Source: Massilia eburnea (GTDB lineage Bacteria > Pseudomonadota > Gammaproteobacteria > Burkholderiales > Burkholderiaceae_D). Taken from it: DNA of 64,000 nucleotides. Where the stretch lies: the NCBI RefSeq assembly GCF_009720745.1, contig NZ_WNKX01000008.1, forward strand, positions 62,001 to 126,000, in the 5' to 3' direction. Shown here in pieces: positions 29,615-38,833 of the stretch. Numbering within the stretch: the stretch's first letter is position 1; each line of letters starts with the position of its first letter. A program made the position numbers and the translations under genes. The notes beneath the pieces were generated by a model that was given only the letters and a program-made list of their open reading frames with translations, made no database searches and had not been told where the DNA came from.

Positions 29615-32600
29615 GCCAATTGACGACGCGGCCGCGCTGCTCGGGGACCAGCAGCTCGACGTCGCCGGCTTCGATAGCGCTTGAAGGGTTGGCCAGGAAG
29701 CGCGACAGGCCGCCTTCGCCGCTGCGCGCCTGCACGCCGACCCAGGCGTCGCGCCAGGTGTGCTTGGCGGCGTAGAGGGCGGCGTCGGCCAGGCGCTGCA
29801 GCGACTCCGGCGTCAGTGCGCTCGGGCGGCCCGGCATGCCGGGGAAGGAGGCGAAACCGATCGAGACGGTCTTGCGCAGCGCCTGCCCGCCAGGAATGTG
29901 GAATTCGTGCGCGGCCACGGCCGTGCGGATTTTTTCGGCCAGCGCCGGCGCGTCGTTGCGGTCGATGAAGCGCGCCACCAGCAGGAATTCTTCGCCGCCC
30001 CAGCGCACAATGTGGTCGGAGCTGCGCATGCACTCGGTCAGCAGCCTGGCGGTCTGCTGCAGTACTGCGTCGCCGGCGGCGTGACCGTACTCGTCGTTGA
30101 CGCGCTTGAAGTGGTCGAGGTCGAGCATGAACAGCACCAGGTCGGAATGCGGTTCCGGCGGCACGCTGCGGTGGCGGCGCGCGGCCAGGTCGAAATCGCC
30201 CTGGATGGTTTGTTCGAGATAGCGGCGGTTATGCAGTCCGGTCAACGGATCGGTCAGGCTGGCTTGCTCCAGGCGGCGCGAGGCCGCTTCCAGTTCGGCG
30301 GTACGTTCGGCCACCAGGCGCTCGAGGCGTTCGCCGCGGCGGCGCAAGGCGTGCAGGCGCAAGCGGAACAGGAAGGCGACGCCCACTGTGCCGAGCAGCC
30401 ACATGGCGATGCGGAACCACCAGGTCTGGTAGAAGGCCGGTTGCACGTGCAGGGTAAGCGACCATTCCTGGGGGCTCCATTGGCCGGCGCGGTTGCTGGC
30501 TTGCACCCGCAACTGGTATTCCCCGGGCGGCAGGTGGGAGTAGGCGGCCACGCGCTGGCGCGCATCGACGTTGACCCAGCCGGCATCGTAGCCATCCAGG
30601 CGGTAGCGGAATTGCTGCTGTTCGGGGGCGCTGAAATCGGGCGCTGCGAATTCCAGGCGCAGGTCGCGCTGGCTGGGCGACAGCGTGCGCTCGGTGATCG
30701 TCCCGGCGCCGGGCTGTTCGACCCCGTCGATACTCAGCGCGGTCGCCGTCACCTGCGGCTTGTAGGCCCAGTTGCGCACCATTTGCGGCCGCACGCGCAG
30801 CAAGCCTTCCGGCGAGCCAAACAGCAGGTCGCCGTTGCGCATGCGTTCGCGGCTGGCGTAGTAGAGGGTGCGGAATTCGTTGCCATCGGCGCGGTCGAAG
30901 CTGCGCCAGCGCCAGGTCAGCGGGTCGATGCGCACGCGGCTGCCCAGCCAGACCTGGCCCTGCGCGTCCTGCAGCAGCGATTCCGGCGGATGCGGCGGCA
31001 GTTTCAGGCGCGTGGCGAGCACGTCGAAGTGAGCGGTCTTGCCGTCAAAGGAGCGCAGGATGGCGGCGCCGGATTGGGTGGCGAGCCACAGCTGGCCATC
31101 CCTGGCGACCATCAGGTCGGGCACCCAGTTATCCGGCAGGCTGTCGGCGCGCGCCGGGTCGCGCTGGATGCGCCGGGCCTTGCCGGTCCTGATGTCGAAG
31201 GCGTTCAGACCGTCGTTGGTGCCGACCCACAGCGTGCCATCGGGCGTGAAGGCGAGCGACTCCACTTCGCGTCCGGACAGGCTGTCCGGATCATCGGCCT
31301 GGTGGCGCCAGGCGCGCACTTCGCCATCCTTGCCGATGCGCGCCATGCCTTGCTGGGCGCCCGTCCACAGCGCGCCGTCGGCCCCGAACACCATGCTGCG
31401 GATTGGTCCGCCAGGCAAGCCTTGCGCGCTGCCGAAACGCTGGAAGCCTTGCTGGCCGGGACGCTGCCGGTGCAGCGTGCCGTCCAGGGTGGCGACCCAC
31501 ATGCTGCCATCCGGGCCTTGCGCGAGGCAGGTGACGGCGCCGTCGGCCAGCGCATCGCTGCGCTTGGAATCGGGGCGGAAGCCGGCCACCAGCTTGCCGC
31601 CGGCATCGAGCACATCGACCCCGTTGCCATTGGTGCCCAGCCACAGCTTGCCGTCGTGCGCCTCCAGCGCGCGCACGATGGCGGGATGGCTGGGACCTTG
31701 CGGATTCGATGGACTGTAGCGTAGCTTGAGGAAGGCGCGGCTGGCCGGATCATGCAGGGCGATGCCGCCGCCCCAGGTCGCGGCCCATGTCAGGCCTGAG
31801 CGGTCCACCAGCAGGGCGCCGATGCGGTCGTTGCCGATGCTGGAAGTGCTGGCGCTGTCGTACTGCAGGTGGTCCACGACGGCCAGGCTGGCGCCGTCCA
31901 CCACGTCGATGCCTTTGCCGAAAGTGCCCAGCCAGAGCTCGCCCGGCACAGGCTCGGCAATGCTGTAGATCCAGAAGTGGTTCAGGCCCGTCAGGGTACG
32001 TACGGCGCCGCTGGCCGGATCAAGGACGGCAGCGCCTTCGCGCGCACTGCAGATCCAGATGCGGCCCTGGCTGTCCTGGAACAGGCGGATTGCATTGGCG
32101 GGACCGGTCGGCGGCGAGAAATGGCCGTCGCCCAGCCAGCGCTGGACGCCGGCTTCGCTGGCCACCCACAGCCTGCCTTCGCGGTCGAGCAGGATCGCAC
32201 GCACCTGGTTGTTGGCAAGGCTGCCCTGGTCGCCCTCGATATGGCGGTAATGGCGGAACTGGCCGCTGGCCGGATCGAAGAGCGACAAGCCGTCGTCGGT
32301 GGCCAGCCACATGACGCCGCCCGCCAGTTCGGCAATGCTGTCCACGCGGTCGTTGGCCAGGCTGCCGGCGCGCCTCGGGTCATGCCGGTATTGGGTGAAG
32401 CGCTCGGTGCGCGGATCGAACACGGACAAGCCGCTGCTGAAGGTGCCGATCCACAGGCGGCCATCGCGTGCCGCGTGCAGGGAGCGGATATAGCTGCCAC
32501 CGAGGGAAGTGGCGTCGCCGGCATGCGGGCGGAACACCTTGTAGCCGTAGCCGTCGTAGCGCACCAGGCCATCCTGGGTGCCGATCCACAGCAAACCTTG

Positions 32601-32756
32601 CGCGTCCTGCACCATGGCCGTGCCGAGATGCGCCGGCACCTGGTCCGGCATGGCGATGCGCTGGAATGACACCACGCCCGGGCGCTGCTGCGCGGATGCG
32701 ATAGTGCCTGCGGCCAGCAGGCAGGCGAACAAAAAGGACCGCAGCAGCGAAGGCAT
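29610..32756 (-). CDS. Beta-propeller sensor diguanylate cyclase (GGDEF)
   Basis: A 1,048-residue protein: signal peptide (about 1-22), then some 700 residues of two-component-regulator-type propeller repeats (LLWIGTQDGLVRYDGYGYKVF, RLWIGTFSSGLSVFD and many more W-x-G-T-x-x-G-L units), a Y_Y_Y domain (FRYRLDGYDAGWVN), one membrane helix around 765-785 (IAMWLLGTVGVAFLFRL), a coiled-coil linker and a C-terminal GGDEF domain. The active site is intact as GGEEF at 920-924 and the product-inhibition site RSSD lies nine residues before it. The protein should sense a periplasmic ligand and make cyclic di-GMP. Ligand unknown. Confidence 0.95.
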   Translation of the reverse strand: MPSLLRSFLFACLLAAGTIASAQQRPGVVSFQRIAMPDQVPAHLGTAMVQDAQGLLWIGTQDGLVRYDGYGYKVFRPHAGDATSLGGSYIRSLHAARDGRLWIGTFSSGLSVFDPRTERFTQYRHDPRRAGSLANDRVDSIAELAGGVMWLATDDGLSLFDPASGQFRHYRHIEGDQGSLANNQVRAILLDREGRLWVASEAGVQRWLGDGHFSPPTGPANAIRLFQDSQGRIWICSAREGAAVLDPASGAVRTLTGLNHFWIYSIAEPVPGELWLGTFGKGIDVVDGASLAVVDHLQYDSASTSSIGNDRIGALLVDRSGLTWAATWGGGIALHDPASRAFLKLRYSPSNPQGPSHPAIVRALEAHDGKLWLGTNGNGVDVLDAGGKLVAGFRPDSKRSDALADGAVTCLAQGPDGSMWVATLDGTLHRQRPGQQGFQRFGSAQGLPGGPIRSMVFGADGALWTGAQQGMARIGKDGEVRAWRHQADDPDSLSGREVESLAFTPDGTLWVGTNDGLNAFDIRTGKARRIQRDPARADSLPDNWVPDLMVARDGQLWLATQSGAAILRSFDGKTAHFDVLATRLKLPPHPPESLLQDAQGQVWLGSRVRIDPLTWRWRSFDRADGNEFRTLYYASRERMRNGDLLFGSPEGLLRVRPQMVRNWAYKPQVTATALSIDGVEQPGAGTITERTLSPSQRDLRLEFAAPDFSAPEQQQFRYRLDGYDAGWVNVDARQRVAAYSHLPPGEYQLRVQASNRAGQWSPQEWSLTLHVQPAFYQTWWFRIAMWLLGTVGVAFLFRLRLHALRRRGERLERLVAERTAELEAASRRLEQASLTDPLTGLHNRRYLEQTIQGDFDLAARRHRSVPPEPHSDLVLFMLDLDHFKRVNDEYGHAAGDAVLQQTARLLTECMRSSDHIVRWGGEEFLLVARFIDRNDAPALAEKIRTAVAAHEFHIPGGQALRKTVSIGFASFPGMPGRPSALTPESLQRLADAALYAAKHTWRDAWVGVQARSGEGGLSRFLANPSSAIEAGDVELLVPEQRGRVVNWH

Positions 32757-32806
32757 GGCCGGAATGGTTCAAATGGAAACTATCATTATGCCATGCTGGG
32801 AGGCGC

Positions 32807-33544
32807 TTACTGATACCGGGATGTCATGCGCTGCCACTGCGGATCATCGCGCATGCGCTTGACGATAGGCGCAACCTTCTCGAACAGGTCGTTGCGGCCC
32901 AAAGGCACCAGGAAGCGGCGTTCCGTCGCGCGGCCTGGCAGGTCGACGAAGGTCAGGCTGGCGCCCAGTCCATGCAGGCGCACGAAATAGCGCGCCACCG
33001 ATTCGGACACCGCCACGCAATCAATGCGGCCGCGGCGCAGCTTTTCCAGGTTGATTTCTTCGCTCATGGCATCCTGGCGCAGCAGGCCGTGACTTCTGAT
33101 CCATTCATCGATGCCGGGGTAGATATAGCCCAGGGTAAGGCCGATCGACTTGCCGGCCAAGGCGCCCTGAGGGCCCAGCTGCACCGGATGGTCGGTGCGC
33201 GACACCAGCACGAAGCGGTCAATGGCGAAGGCCGTGGTCCACAGGTATTTCTTTTGTGCGACGTCGTCAAACCATTGCGGCATCATGCCGATAACGATGC
33301 CGTCCAGCGAGCCATCTTCCAATCGCATCTGCAGCCGCTTGCGCGGCAGGTAAGCCAGGCGGTAATTGGTGCCGTCGCTGGCCTGCTTGTTCAGGTAGTC
33401 AATTGCTTCATGATAGATACCGCGGCTGCCATCGATGACGAGGGGCGCGAAGTTGGCGCTGGTATAGACAGTCACTGTGTCGGCCTGCGCGGCGGGCAAC
33501 AGCAGCGACACGATCAGCGTCAATAACGGCTTTAACAATCTCAT
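32807..33544 (-). CDS. Periplasmic solute-binding protein, family 3
   Basis: A 245-residue protein with a signal peptide ending PAAQAD. The type 3 extracellular solute-binding fold is visible in VTVYTSANFAPLVIDG, a central GMMPQWFDDVAQKKYLWTT and FVLVSRTDHPVQLGPQGALAGKS, then a hinge region (IDCVAVSESVARYFV). There are no transport permease genes nearby, and the gene stands next to a cyclase and a chemoreceptor, so it may present a ligand to a receptor and not to a transporter; that is inference. It was chosen over a long open frame continuing to 35599, which is antisense to the chemoreceptor gene. Confidence 0.83.
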   Translation of the reverse strand: MRLLKPLLTLIVSLLLPAAQADTVTVYTSANFAPLVIDGSRGIYHEAIDYLNKQASDGTNYRLAYLPRKRLQMRLEDGSLDGIVIGMMPQWFDDVAQKKYLWTTAFAIDRFVLVSRTDHPVQLGPQGALAGKSIGLTLGYIYPGIDEWIRSHGLLRQDAMSEEINLEKLRRGRIDCVAVSESVARYFVRLHGLGASLTFVDLPGRATERRFLVPLGRNDLFEKVAPIVKRMRDDPQWQRMTSRYQ

Positions 33545-33766
33545 GTGTGCACTATAGCAAGGGCTTTGCGCTTGCAGCATGAAAGTTAAATTCTTCATTG
33601 GCAATTGTTTCGCGCAGCTGCAACAGAAGTAGTGTTGAAGTAAGAGATTTTTGTGGTTAATTCTCACGGATTGTAACGCCGCGACACAATTCGGCATATG
33701 ATCAAAGCAAGAGGTATCGCGATGCTGCAACGCACCTTTTGCCAATCTTTTCACTGGGAAACTGCC

Positions 33767-35800
33767 ATGAATCCTTCCTCCCTTCTCGGCCAGCTCAAGC
33801 TCGGTCACAAGTTCATGATCCTTGGTTTGATTGCGGCGCTGCTGGCGATCATCCCCGCCTACCTGTACATGCGCGAAGCGGGCAAAGTGCTGCAAGCCTA
33901 TGAAGATGAGCACACTGGTCTGCCGGTGGTGGTGGATGGCCTGAAGGTCGTGCAAACCACGCAGCAGCACCGCGGCCTGGCGGCGCTGGTGCTGGGCGGT
34001 GTCAAAGGCATGGAGGAAAAGCGCCGCGCCAAACAAGCCGAAGCCGACGCTGCCTACGCCCGCCTGGAGAAAGCTGCCGCGGCGATTGGCGACAAGGCCA
34101 TCATCGATGCCTTCGCGGCCGCCAAACAGGAATGGGAAACGCTGCGTAACAACGTGACGGAGGGAAAGATCACGGTGCCGCAAAGCTATGCAGGCCACAC
34201 GGGACTGATTCCCAAGCTGCTCAAGGTGAATGAGCTGATTGGCGACTCCTACGGGCTGAGCCTCGATCCGGACAAGGATAGCTACCAGCTGATCCAGTCC
34301 ATGTTTTACCAGCTGCCCTGGCTGACTGAGGAGACCGGCAAGACGCGCGCCAAAGGCGCCGGCCTGCTGGCTAAAAAAGAGGCCACGGCGGAAGACCGTA
34401 TGACCGAGGCTGCCATCATGTCGCGCGTGTCCGACCGTCTGGACCAGACCATGACGGCCTTCAGCAAGGCTGCTTCCGCAAATCCCGATATCGACGCCAA
34501 GCTTGGCGCCAAACTGCGCGAAGCTGCCGCCGCGGCGCGCAACATCGTCGAACTGGGTACGGAGCAGATCGTCAAGGCCGACCCGCTGACTTATTCCGGC
34601 GAGGAGTGGGTGGCAAAATGCACGGCCGCCATCGATATGCAGTTCGCCGTCAACGAAGCTGCAGCCAAGGAAATCGACTCCATGCTGGCGGAGAAAATCG
34701 CCGGCTTTACCAAGCAGCGCTGGATCATGATCGTTTCCATGGTCGGCCTGTTCGCGCTGGCAGGCTGGATCTGCGTGCTGATCGCCCGTTCGGTGACGGT
34801 GCCGCTGCAAAACGCCATCGCCGTGGCGGACGAGGTGGCGAAGGGGAAGCTCGATAACGATATCGACGTCGGCCCACCCAATGAAGTCGGACAGTTGCTG
34901 CGCTCCCTCAGGACCATGAGCGAGAGCCTGCGCTGCATCGTGACCGACGTGCGCGCCAGCGTCGACCAGATCAACGCTGCGAGCCGCGACATCGCCACCG
35001 GAAATGCCGACGTCTCTTCGCGACTGGAATCGCAGGCTTCCAACCTGGAGGAAACGGCTTCCTCGATGGAGGAACTGACCTCCACCGTCAAGCAGAACGC
35101 CGACAATGCGCGCCAGGCCAACCAGCTGGTGCACAGTGCCGCGGACGTTGCCGGCAAAGGCGGCGCCGTGGTATCGCAAGTGGTGACGACCATGGGCGAA
35201 ATCAACGACAGCTCGCGCAAGATCGTCGACATCATCGGTGTGATCGATGGCATCGCCTTCCAGACCAATATCCTGGCCTTGAATGCGGCAGTGGAAGCGG
35301 CGCGCGCCGGCGAGCAAGGGCGCGGCTTTGCGGTCGTCGCCTCCGAAGTGCGCAACCTGGCGCAGCGTTCGGCCTCGGCGGCCAAGGAGATCAAGGACCT
35401 GATCAATCACAGCGTCGATCGGGTCGAGACCGGCAACCGCCTGGTGGGCGAAGCCGGCCACGCGATGGAGGAAGTCCTGAAGAGCGTGCAAAGCATCACC
35501 GCCATCATGCAGGACATCGCCACCGCCTCGGCGGAACAGGGCAACGGCATTGAGCAAATCAATATGGCGGTGACGCAGATGGATGACACCACGCAGCAAA
35601 ACGCGGCGCTGGTGGAACAGACCGCGGCTGCTTCAGCCAGCCTGCAAGACCAGGCGCAGACGCTGGTGAAAGCAATCAGCATCTTCACGCTGGGGAATGA
35701 GGATGGCGGCACGGCGGTGCTGGCTTCACGCCTGGCGCCGGCGGCCGGCAAGCGGCGCATGCCGGGCAATGTGCGCGCGCTGAGGGCAGCCTCGGTATAA
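33767..35800 (+). CDS. Methyl-accepting chemotaxis protein
   Basis: A 677-residue receptor from ATG 33767 (an earlier ATG at 33698 has no ribosome binding site). It has a first membrane segment near residues 17-34 ([20 protein letters not shown]), a periplasmic helical domain with the conserved ALVLGG and [13 protein letters not shown] stretch seen in long four-helix sensors, a second membrane segment ([20 protein letters not shown]), HAMP and the signalling domain with the hairpin tip [20 protein letters not shown]. No CheR/CheB-binding pentapeptide ends it. An HDOD gene follows eight bases later, probably in the same operon. Confidence 0.92.
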   Translation: MNPSSLLGQLKLGHKFMILGLIAALLAIIPAYLYMREAGKVLQAYEDEHTGLPVVVDGLKVVQTTQQHRGLAALVLGGVKGMEEKRRAKQAEADAAYARLEKAAAAIGDKAIIDAFAAAKQEWETLRNNVTEGKITVPQSYAGHTGLIPKLLKVNELIGDSYGLSLDPDKDSYQLIQSMFYQLPWLTEETGKTRAKGAGLLAKKEATAEDRMTEAAIMSRVSDRLDQTMTAFSKAASANPDIDAKLGAKLREAAAAARNIVELGTEQIVKADPLTYSGEEWVAKCTAAIDMQFAVNEAAAKEIDSMLAEKIAGFTKQRWIMIVSMVGLFALAGWICVLIARSVTVPLQNAIAVADEVAKGKLDNDIDVGPPNEVGQLLRSLRTMSESLRCIVTDVRASVDQINAASRDIATGNADVSSRLESQASNLEETASSMEELTSTVKQNADNARQANQLVHSAADVAGKGGAVVSQVVTTMGEINDSSRKIVDIIGVIDGIAFQTNILALNAAVEAARAGEQGRGFAVVASEVRNLAQRSASAAKEIKDLINHSVDRVETGNRLVGEAGHAMEEVLKSVQSITAIMQDIATASAEQGNGIEQINMAVTQMDDTTQQNAALVEQTAAASASLQDQAQTLVKAISIFTLGNEDGGTAVLASRLAPAAGKRRMPGNVRALRAASV

Positions 35801-35808
35801 TTTCCTTC

Positions 35809-36645
35809 ATGGAAAAGCTCAGGGATCTAGCCACCATCATTTCGGAAATGCAGCGTGGGGAACTGGTGTTCCCCACCAGCGTCAATGCCGCGCTGTCATT
35901 GCAGCTGGCCTTGGCCGACCCCGATTGCCACGACGACGAGGTGTTGCGCCGGGTGCTGGGCGAGCCCGTGCTGGCGGCGCGCGCCGTGGCGCTGGCCAAT
36001 GCCACGGTGTTCCGGCGCAATGGCGCGCCGCCGGTCACCAGCGCACGCGCTGCCGTGCAGCGGCTTGGCTACCGCAACCTGTATTCGCTGGCTGCATCCA
36101 TGGTGGTGCGGCAGTTTGGCGCGCGCATCCGCGACCGTGCCTTGCGTGAGCGCGCCGAGCAGCTGTGGAAGTTTTCGGCCCATGTGGCGGCTATCTCTTA
36201 CCAGGTGGCGCAGCACATCACGCGCACGGATCCCGACACCGCGCTATTTGCCGGCATCGTCCATGAGGCGGGCAATTTCTACCTGCTGTCGCAAGCCGAC
36301 CAGGTGCCTGGCTTGCTTGATGAAATGGGCCGGCGCCTGGGCCCGGTGCAGGAGATTGTCGCGCGCGAAGTGCTGCGCAAGCTCGAGGTGCCGGATGCGG
36401 TGGCTGCCGCCATCATTACCTTGCGCGATGGCGCCATCAGCCTGCCGCCAGCCGGCCTGCGCGATACGCTGTTGCTGGCGCGCCATTTGTGCCCGGTGCT
36501 CTCGCCATTGCCAGCGCCGCAGGACGATTACCTGGTGCGGCGCGCCGACATGGTGCAATGCCTGGAGACTTTCCCCGGCCTGGCCGAACTGCTCGATATT
36601 GCCGCTGTCGAAGCGCGCTCGATGGGGGCTGCGCTACTTGCCTGA
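35809..36645 (+). CDS. HDOD-domain protein
   Basis: A 278-residue single-domain HDOD protein: LVFPTSVNAALSLQLALADPDC, LGEPVLAARAVALANATVF, RAAVQRLGYRNLYSLAASM and HVAAISYQVAQHI then ALFAGIVHEAGNFYLL. HDOD is an HD-like domain generally without the full metal ligand set, involved in signalling and regulatory complexes. Here the HD-type HEAG at about 150 is preserved but the rest of the ligands are not obvious, so catalysis is doubtful. It starts eight bases after the chemoreceptor and probably is co-transcribed. The 3-prime end overlaps the LysR gene by 12 bases in convergent orientation. Confidence 0.86.
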   Translation: MEKLRDLATIISEMQRGELVFPTSVNAALSLQLALADPDCHDDEVLRRVLGEPVLAARAVALANATVFRRNGAPPVTSARAAVQRLGYRNLYSLAASMVVRQFGARIRDRALRERAEQLWKFSAHVAAISYQVAQHITRTDPDTALFAGIVHEAGNFYLLSQADQVPGLLDEMGRRLGPVQEIVAREVLRKLEVPDAVAAAIITLRDGAISLPPAGLRDTLLLARHLCPVLSPLPAPQDDYLVRRADMVQCLETFPGLAELLDIAAVEARSMGAALLA

Positions 36646-37533
36646 AGTAGCGGATGGCGCGTCCTGCAGCAGTTGCTGCGCCAGCAGCCTGGCGTGCGGC
36701 GTCAACTCGGAAAACTCGCGTGCGCAAAGAAACAGGCGGCGCGTAGCCCAGGGCTCCGCCAGGGGCACGATGGCAAGGTCGCGCCGCAACTGCCGGGCCA
36801 GGGCGCTGGAGAGGATGGAGATGCCGATGCCGGCCTCCACGTGCATCGCCACGTTCTCGATATTGCGCAACTGAATGCGGTAGTCGAGCTGGCGGCCCAG
36901 CCGCGATGCGCGTTCCGCAAGGTGCACTTCGAGCGCGGTATCCGCGATGCCCACGATTGGCTCGCCGATGATATCGGCAAATGTCACCGACGATTCCCGT
37001 GCCAGGGGATGCACATGGCTGGCTGCCACCACCAGCTTGTCGCTGGCGATCAGATGCGTTTGCAGAGGGCCGAAATCGGTGATGTCGGCCACGATGCCAA
37101 GGTCGGCGCGGCGGTCCACCATGGAATGCACAATTTCCGCGCTCGGGCGTTCCAGCAAATCGATTGACAGGTCGCGGTGCGCCGCGAGGAAGCGGCACAG
37201 GTGCGGCGGCAGGAAGGCCGCCATCGCGGCGGTATTGCTCATCACGCGAATACGGCCTTTCAGCCCGGTTGCGTAGGTGCGCAGTTCGCCTCGCATCTGC
37301 TCCACCTGGCCCAGGATCGAGCGCGCATGGCGCACCAGGGCTTCGCCGGCGGCGGTGGTGCGCACGCCGCGCCGGTTGCGTTCGAGCAGGGCGGCGCCGA
37401 GCACTTCCTCCATGCCGGCGATGCGTTCGCTGACCGAGGCCAGCGCCAGGTGCATGGCGCACGCACCTTGCGTCAGGCTGCCACATTCCACCACGGACAG
37501 GAACAGCCGCAAATCGGTCAGGTCAAAACGCAT
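36634..37533 (-). CDS. LysR-family transcription regulator
   Basis: A 299-residue protein with the standard N-terminal winged helix-turn-helix (LTDLRLFLSVVECGSLTQGA and ASVSERIAGMEEVLGAALLE) and a C-terminal periplasmic-binding-protein-like effector domain (IRVMSNTAAMAAFLPPHLCRF; GISILSSALARQLRRDL). The target is not evident: the genes on either side are convergent or small, and no divergent enzyme operon adjoins, though a small membrane-peptide gene starts 137 bases beyond. Length is typical. The last bases overlap the HDOD gene's end. Confidence 0.95.
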   Translation of the reverse strand: MRFDLTDLRLFLSVVECGSLTQGACAMHLALASVSERIAGMEEVLGAALLERNRRGVRTTAAGEALVRHARSILGQVEQMRGELRTYATGLKGRIRVMSNTAAMAAFLPPHLCRFLAAHRDLSIDLLERPSAEIVHSMVDRRADLGIVADITDFGPLQTHLIASDKLVVAASHVHPLARESSVTFADIIGEPIVGIADTALEVHLAERASRLGRQLDYRIQLRNIENVAMHVEAGIGISILSSALARQLRRDLAIVPLAEPWATRRLFLCAREFSELTPHARLLAQQLLQDAPSATSGK

Positions 37534-37670
37534 GACGCCTCCAGCATTCGGAATTTCCGAAGTGTAGCACCGGAATTGCCAGATTGTGCCGCTTATGTCA
37601 GGCGGCTAAGATCGCTGAGATGGTGGTTGTGCCACTGGTTCAGGCGAAAGCTACTTCAAAGGAGGAACCC

Positions 37671-37790
37671 ATGCTCAACGCTTTGCTGGAAACAATCGGT
37701 ACGCTGGGTGTCCTGGCCAGCGTCGTGATGAAGATCGTGGCGTGCTGGCCTAAGGCTCAAAAGCAAAGTCAAGCAACTCGTCGACAGTGA
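37671..37790 (+). CDS. Small hydrophobic peptide (39 residues), unknown function
   Basis: The ATG at 37671 has AAAGGAGG seven bases upstream, one of the best ribosome binding sites in the region. The peptide begins MLNALLETIGTLGVLASVVM and ends with a basic tail (WPKAQKQSQATRRQ), giving one membrane segment of about 20 residues. Its end overlaps the convergent DUF29 gene by 41 bases. It may be a membrane micropeptide; the coding call rests on the ribosome binding site and the typical span-plus-basic-tail layout. Confidence 0.52.
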   Translation: MLNALLETIGTLGVLASVVMKIVACWPKAQKQSQATRRQ

Positions 37791-38181
37791 AGGGCAGCGC
37801 AGTAGGTAGGATGGCCTGTGCCAAGCCCGTTTCGCGCGCGGCCTTACGGACTGCCGTTGGGTAGGCGCCCGTCGCCTCGTCAGGGAGGTCGTGCTGCAGG
37901 CTGGGATAGCGCCGGATCAGCATTTCGATCCGCGAGCGTTGCTCAAGGATTGTTCCTCGCCAACTGCGCGATTTGCGCAGTGGCTGGTAACGGCATTTGA
38001 GCAAGTGCACTTCCAACACGCACAAGCGGCTGGCAAGTTGGTGCCGGATATGGGACGCCATGCTGGTCAACTCCTCGTAGAGGTTTGGAATGTCGAGCAA
38101 CTCGAACTTGCGGTCGCGCAGCAAGGCGGCCTGGGTTTCGACCCAGGGGATGAAATCTTCTTCGTAGGCAGTGTGGTTCAT
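37750..38181 (-). CDS. DUF29 family protein
   Basis: A 143-residue protein with the DUF29 pattern: YEEDFIPWVETQAALLRDRK, then FELLDIPNLYEELTSMASHIRHQL and the basic helix HLLKCRYQPLRKSRSWRGT, followed by a variable acidic C-terminus (DELLDFAFEP). Members are small helical proteins of unknown role, common in cyanobacteria and some proteobacteria and often near mobile elements. Nothing in the neighbourhood shows a partner. Length is near the family norm. Confidence 0.86.
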   Translation of the reverse strand: MNHTAYEEDFIPWVETQAALLRDRKFELLDIPNLYEELTSMASHIRHQLASRLCVLEVHLLKCRYQPLRKSRSWRGTILEQRSRIEMLIRRYPSLQHDLPDEATGAYPTAVRKAARETGLAQAILPTALPFTVDELLDFAFEP

Positions 38182-38259
38182 GGCTAGCCCTCCCTAAAGA
38201 CAGGCTAGGCGACGGAACTTGCCCCAGTCAAGCGCGACCGGGGCAAATATTGAGGCGGA

Positions 38260-38769
38260 TCAGAGGCGGGTTTGTTCGAGGATGCGGACCAGCGACTCGA
38301 TGCCTTCGGCGTCGACTGCATCGAAGCGGCCCGGCAGCGGGCTGTCGAGGTCGAACACGCCGATCACTTCGCCATCCTTGCCGAAGACCGGCACCACCAG
38401 TTCCGAGCGCGAGGCTGCGTCGCAGGCAATATGGCCAGGGAAGGCATGGACGTCCGCCACCACGCTGGTGGCGCGTTTTTCAACGGTGCTGCCACACACG
38501 CCACGGCCCTTCTTGATGCGGATGCAGGCCGGCTTGCCCTGGAACGGACCCAGCACCAGTTCATCCGGACCTTGCATGAAATAGAAGCCGGCCCAGTTCA
38601 GGCCAGGCATGCTGTTGAACACCAGCGCGCTGGCATTCGCCGTGTTGGCGATCCAGTCGTGTTCGCCGTGCACCAGGCCGCCCAGCTGGGAGCGCAGGTC
38701 TTCATACATGGTGCGCTTGGCTTCCGGGGTATCGGTGCTGTAAATAGTTTCGCTGAGGGAAAAGGACAT
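38260..38769 (-). CDS. msrC: Free methionine-R-sulfoxide reductase (GAF fold)
   Basis: A 169-residue GAF-fold enzyme that reduces free methionine-(R)-sulfoxide, protecting against oxidation. The three conserved cysteines are present: ACIRI (Cys82), GRGVCG (Cys92) and FPGHIACD (Cys116), with GLNWAGFYF and SRSELVVPVFGKDGEVIGVFDLDS around the substrate pocket. It diverges from the RecQ-like gene with only 64 bases between the two start codons. Close to the length of Escherichia coli YebR/MsrC. Confidence 0.9.
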   Translation of the reverse strand: MSFSLSETIYSTDTPEAKRTMYEDLRSQLGGLVHGEHDWIANTANASALVFNSMPGLNWAGFYFMQGPDELVLGPFQGKPACIRIKKGRGVCGSTVEKRATSVVADVHAFPGHIACDAASRSELVVPVFGKDGEVIGVFDLDSPLPGRFDAVDAEGIESLVRILEQTRL

Positions 38770-38833
38770 CTTGCAATCCGCTATGTTACTTAGGTGGCCG
38801 ACATGTTACCAGCAATGGCGATACCTTGCGGAC

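Noticed and set aside
29760..31724. A 654-codon rightward open frame in the cyclase gene
   Set aside because: Antisense to the propeller repeats; Gly/Ala/Arg-rich, no ribosome binding site or recognisable domain.
32807..35599. A 930-codon leftward open frame
   Set aside because: Only the last 245 codons are a real gene (solute-binding protein with its own signal peptide). The rest is antisense to the well supported chemoreceptor gene and has the composition of a GC-rich shadow frame.
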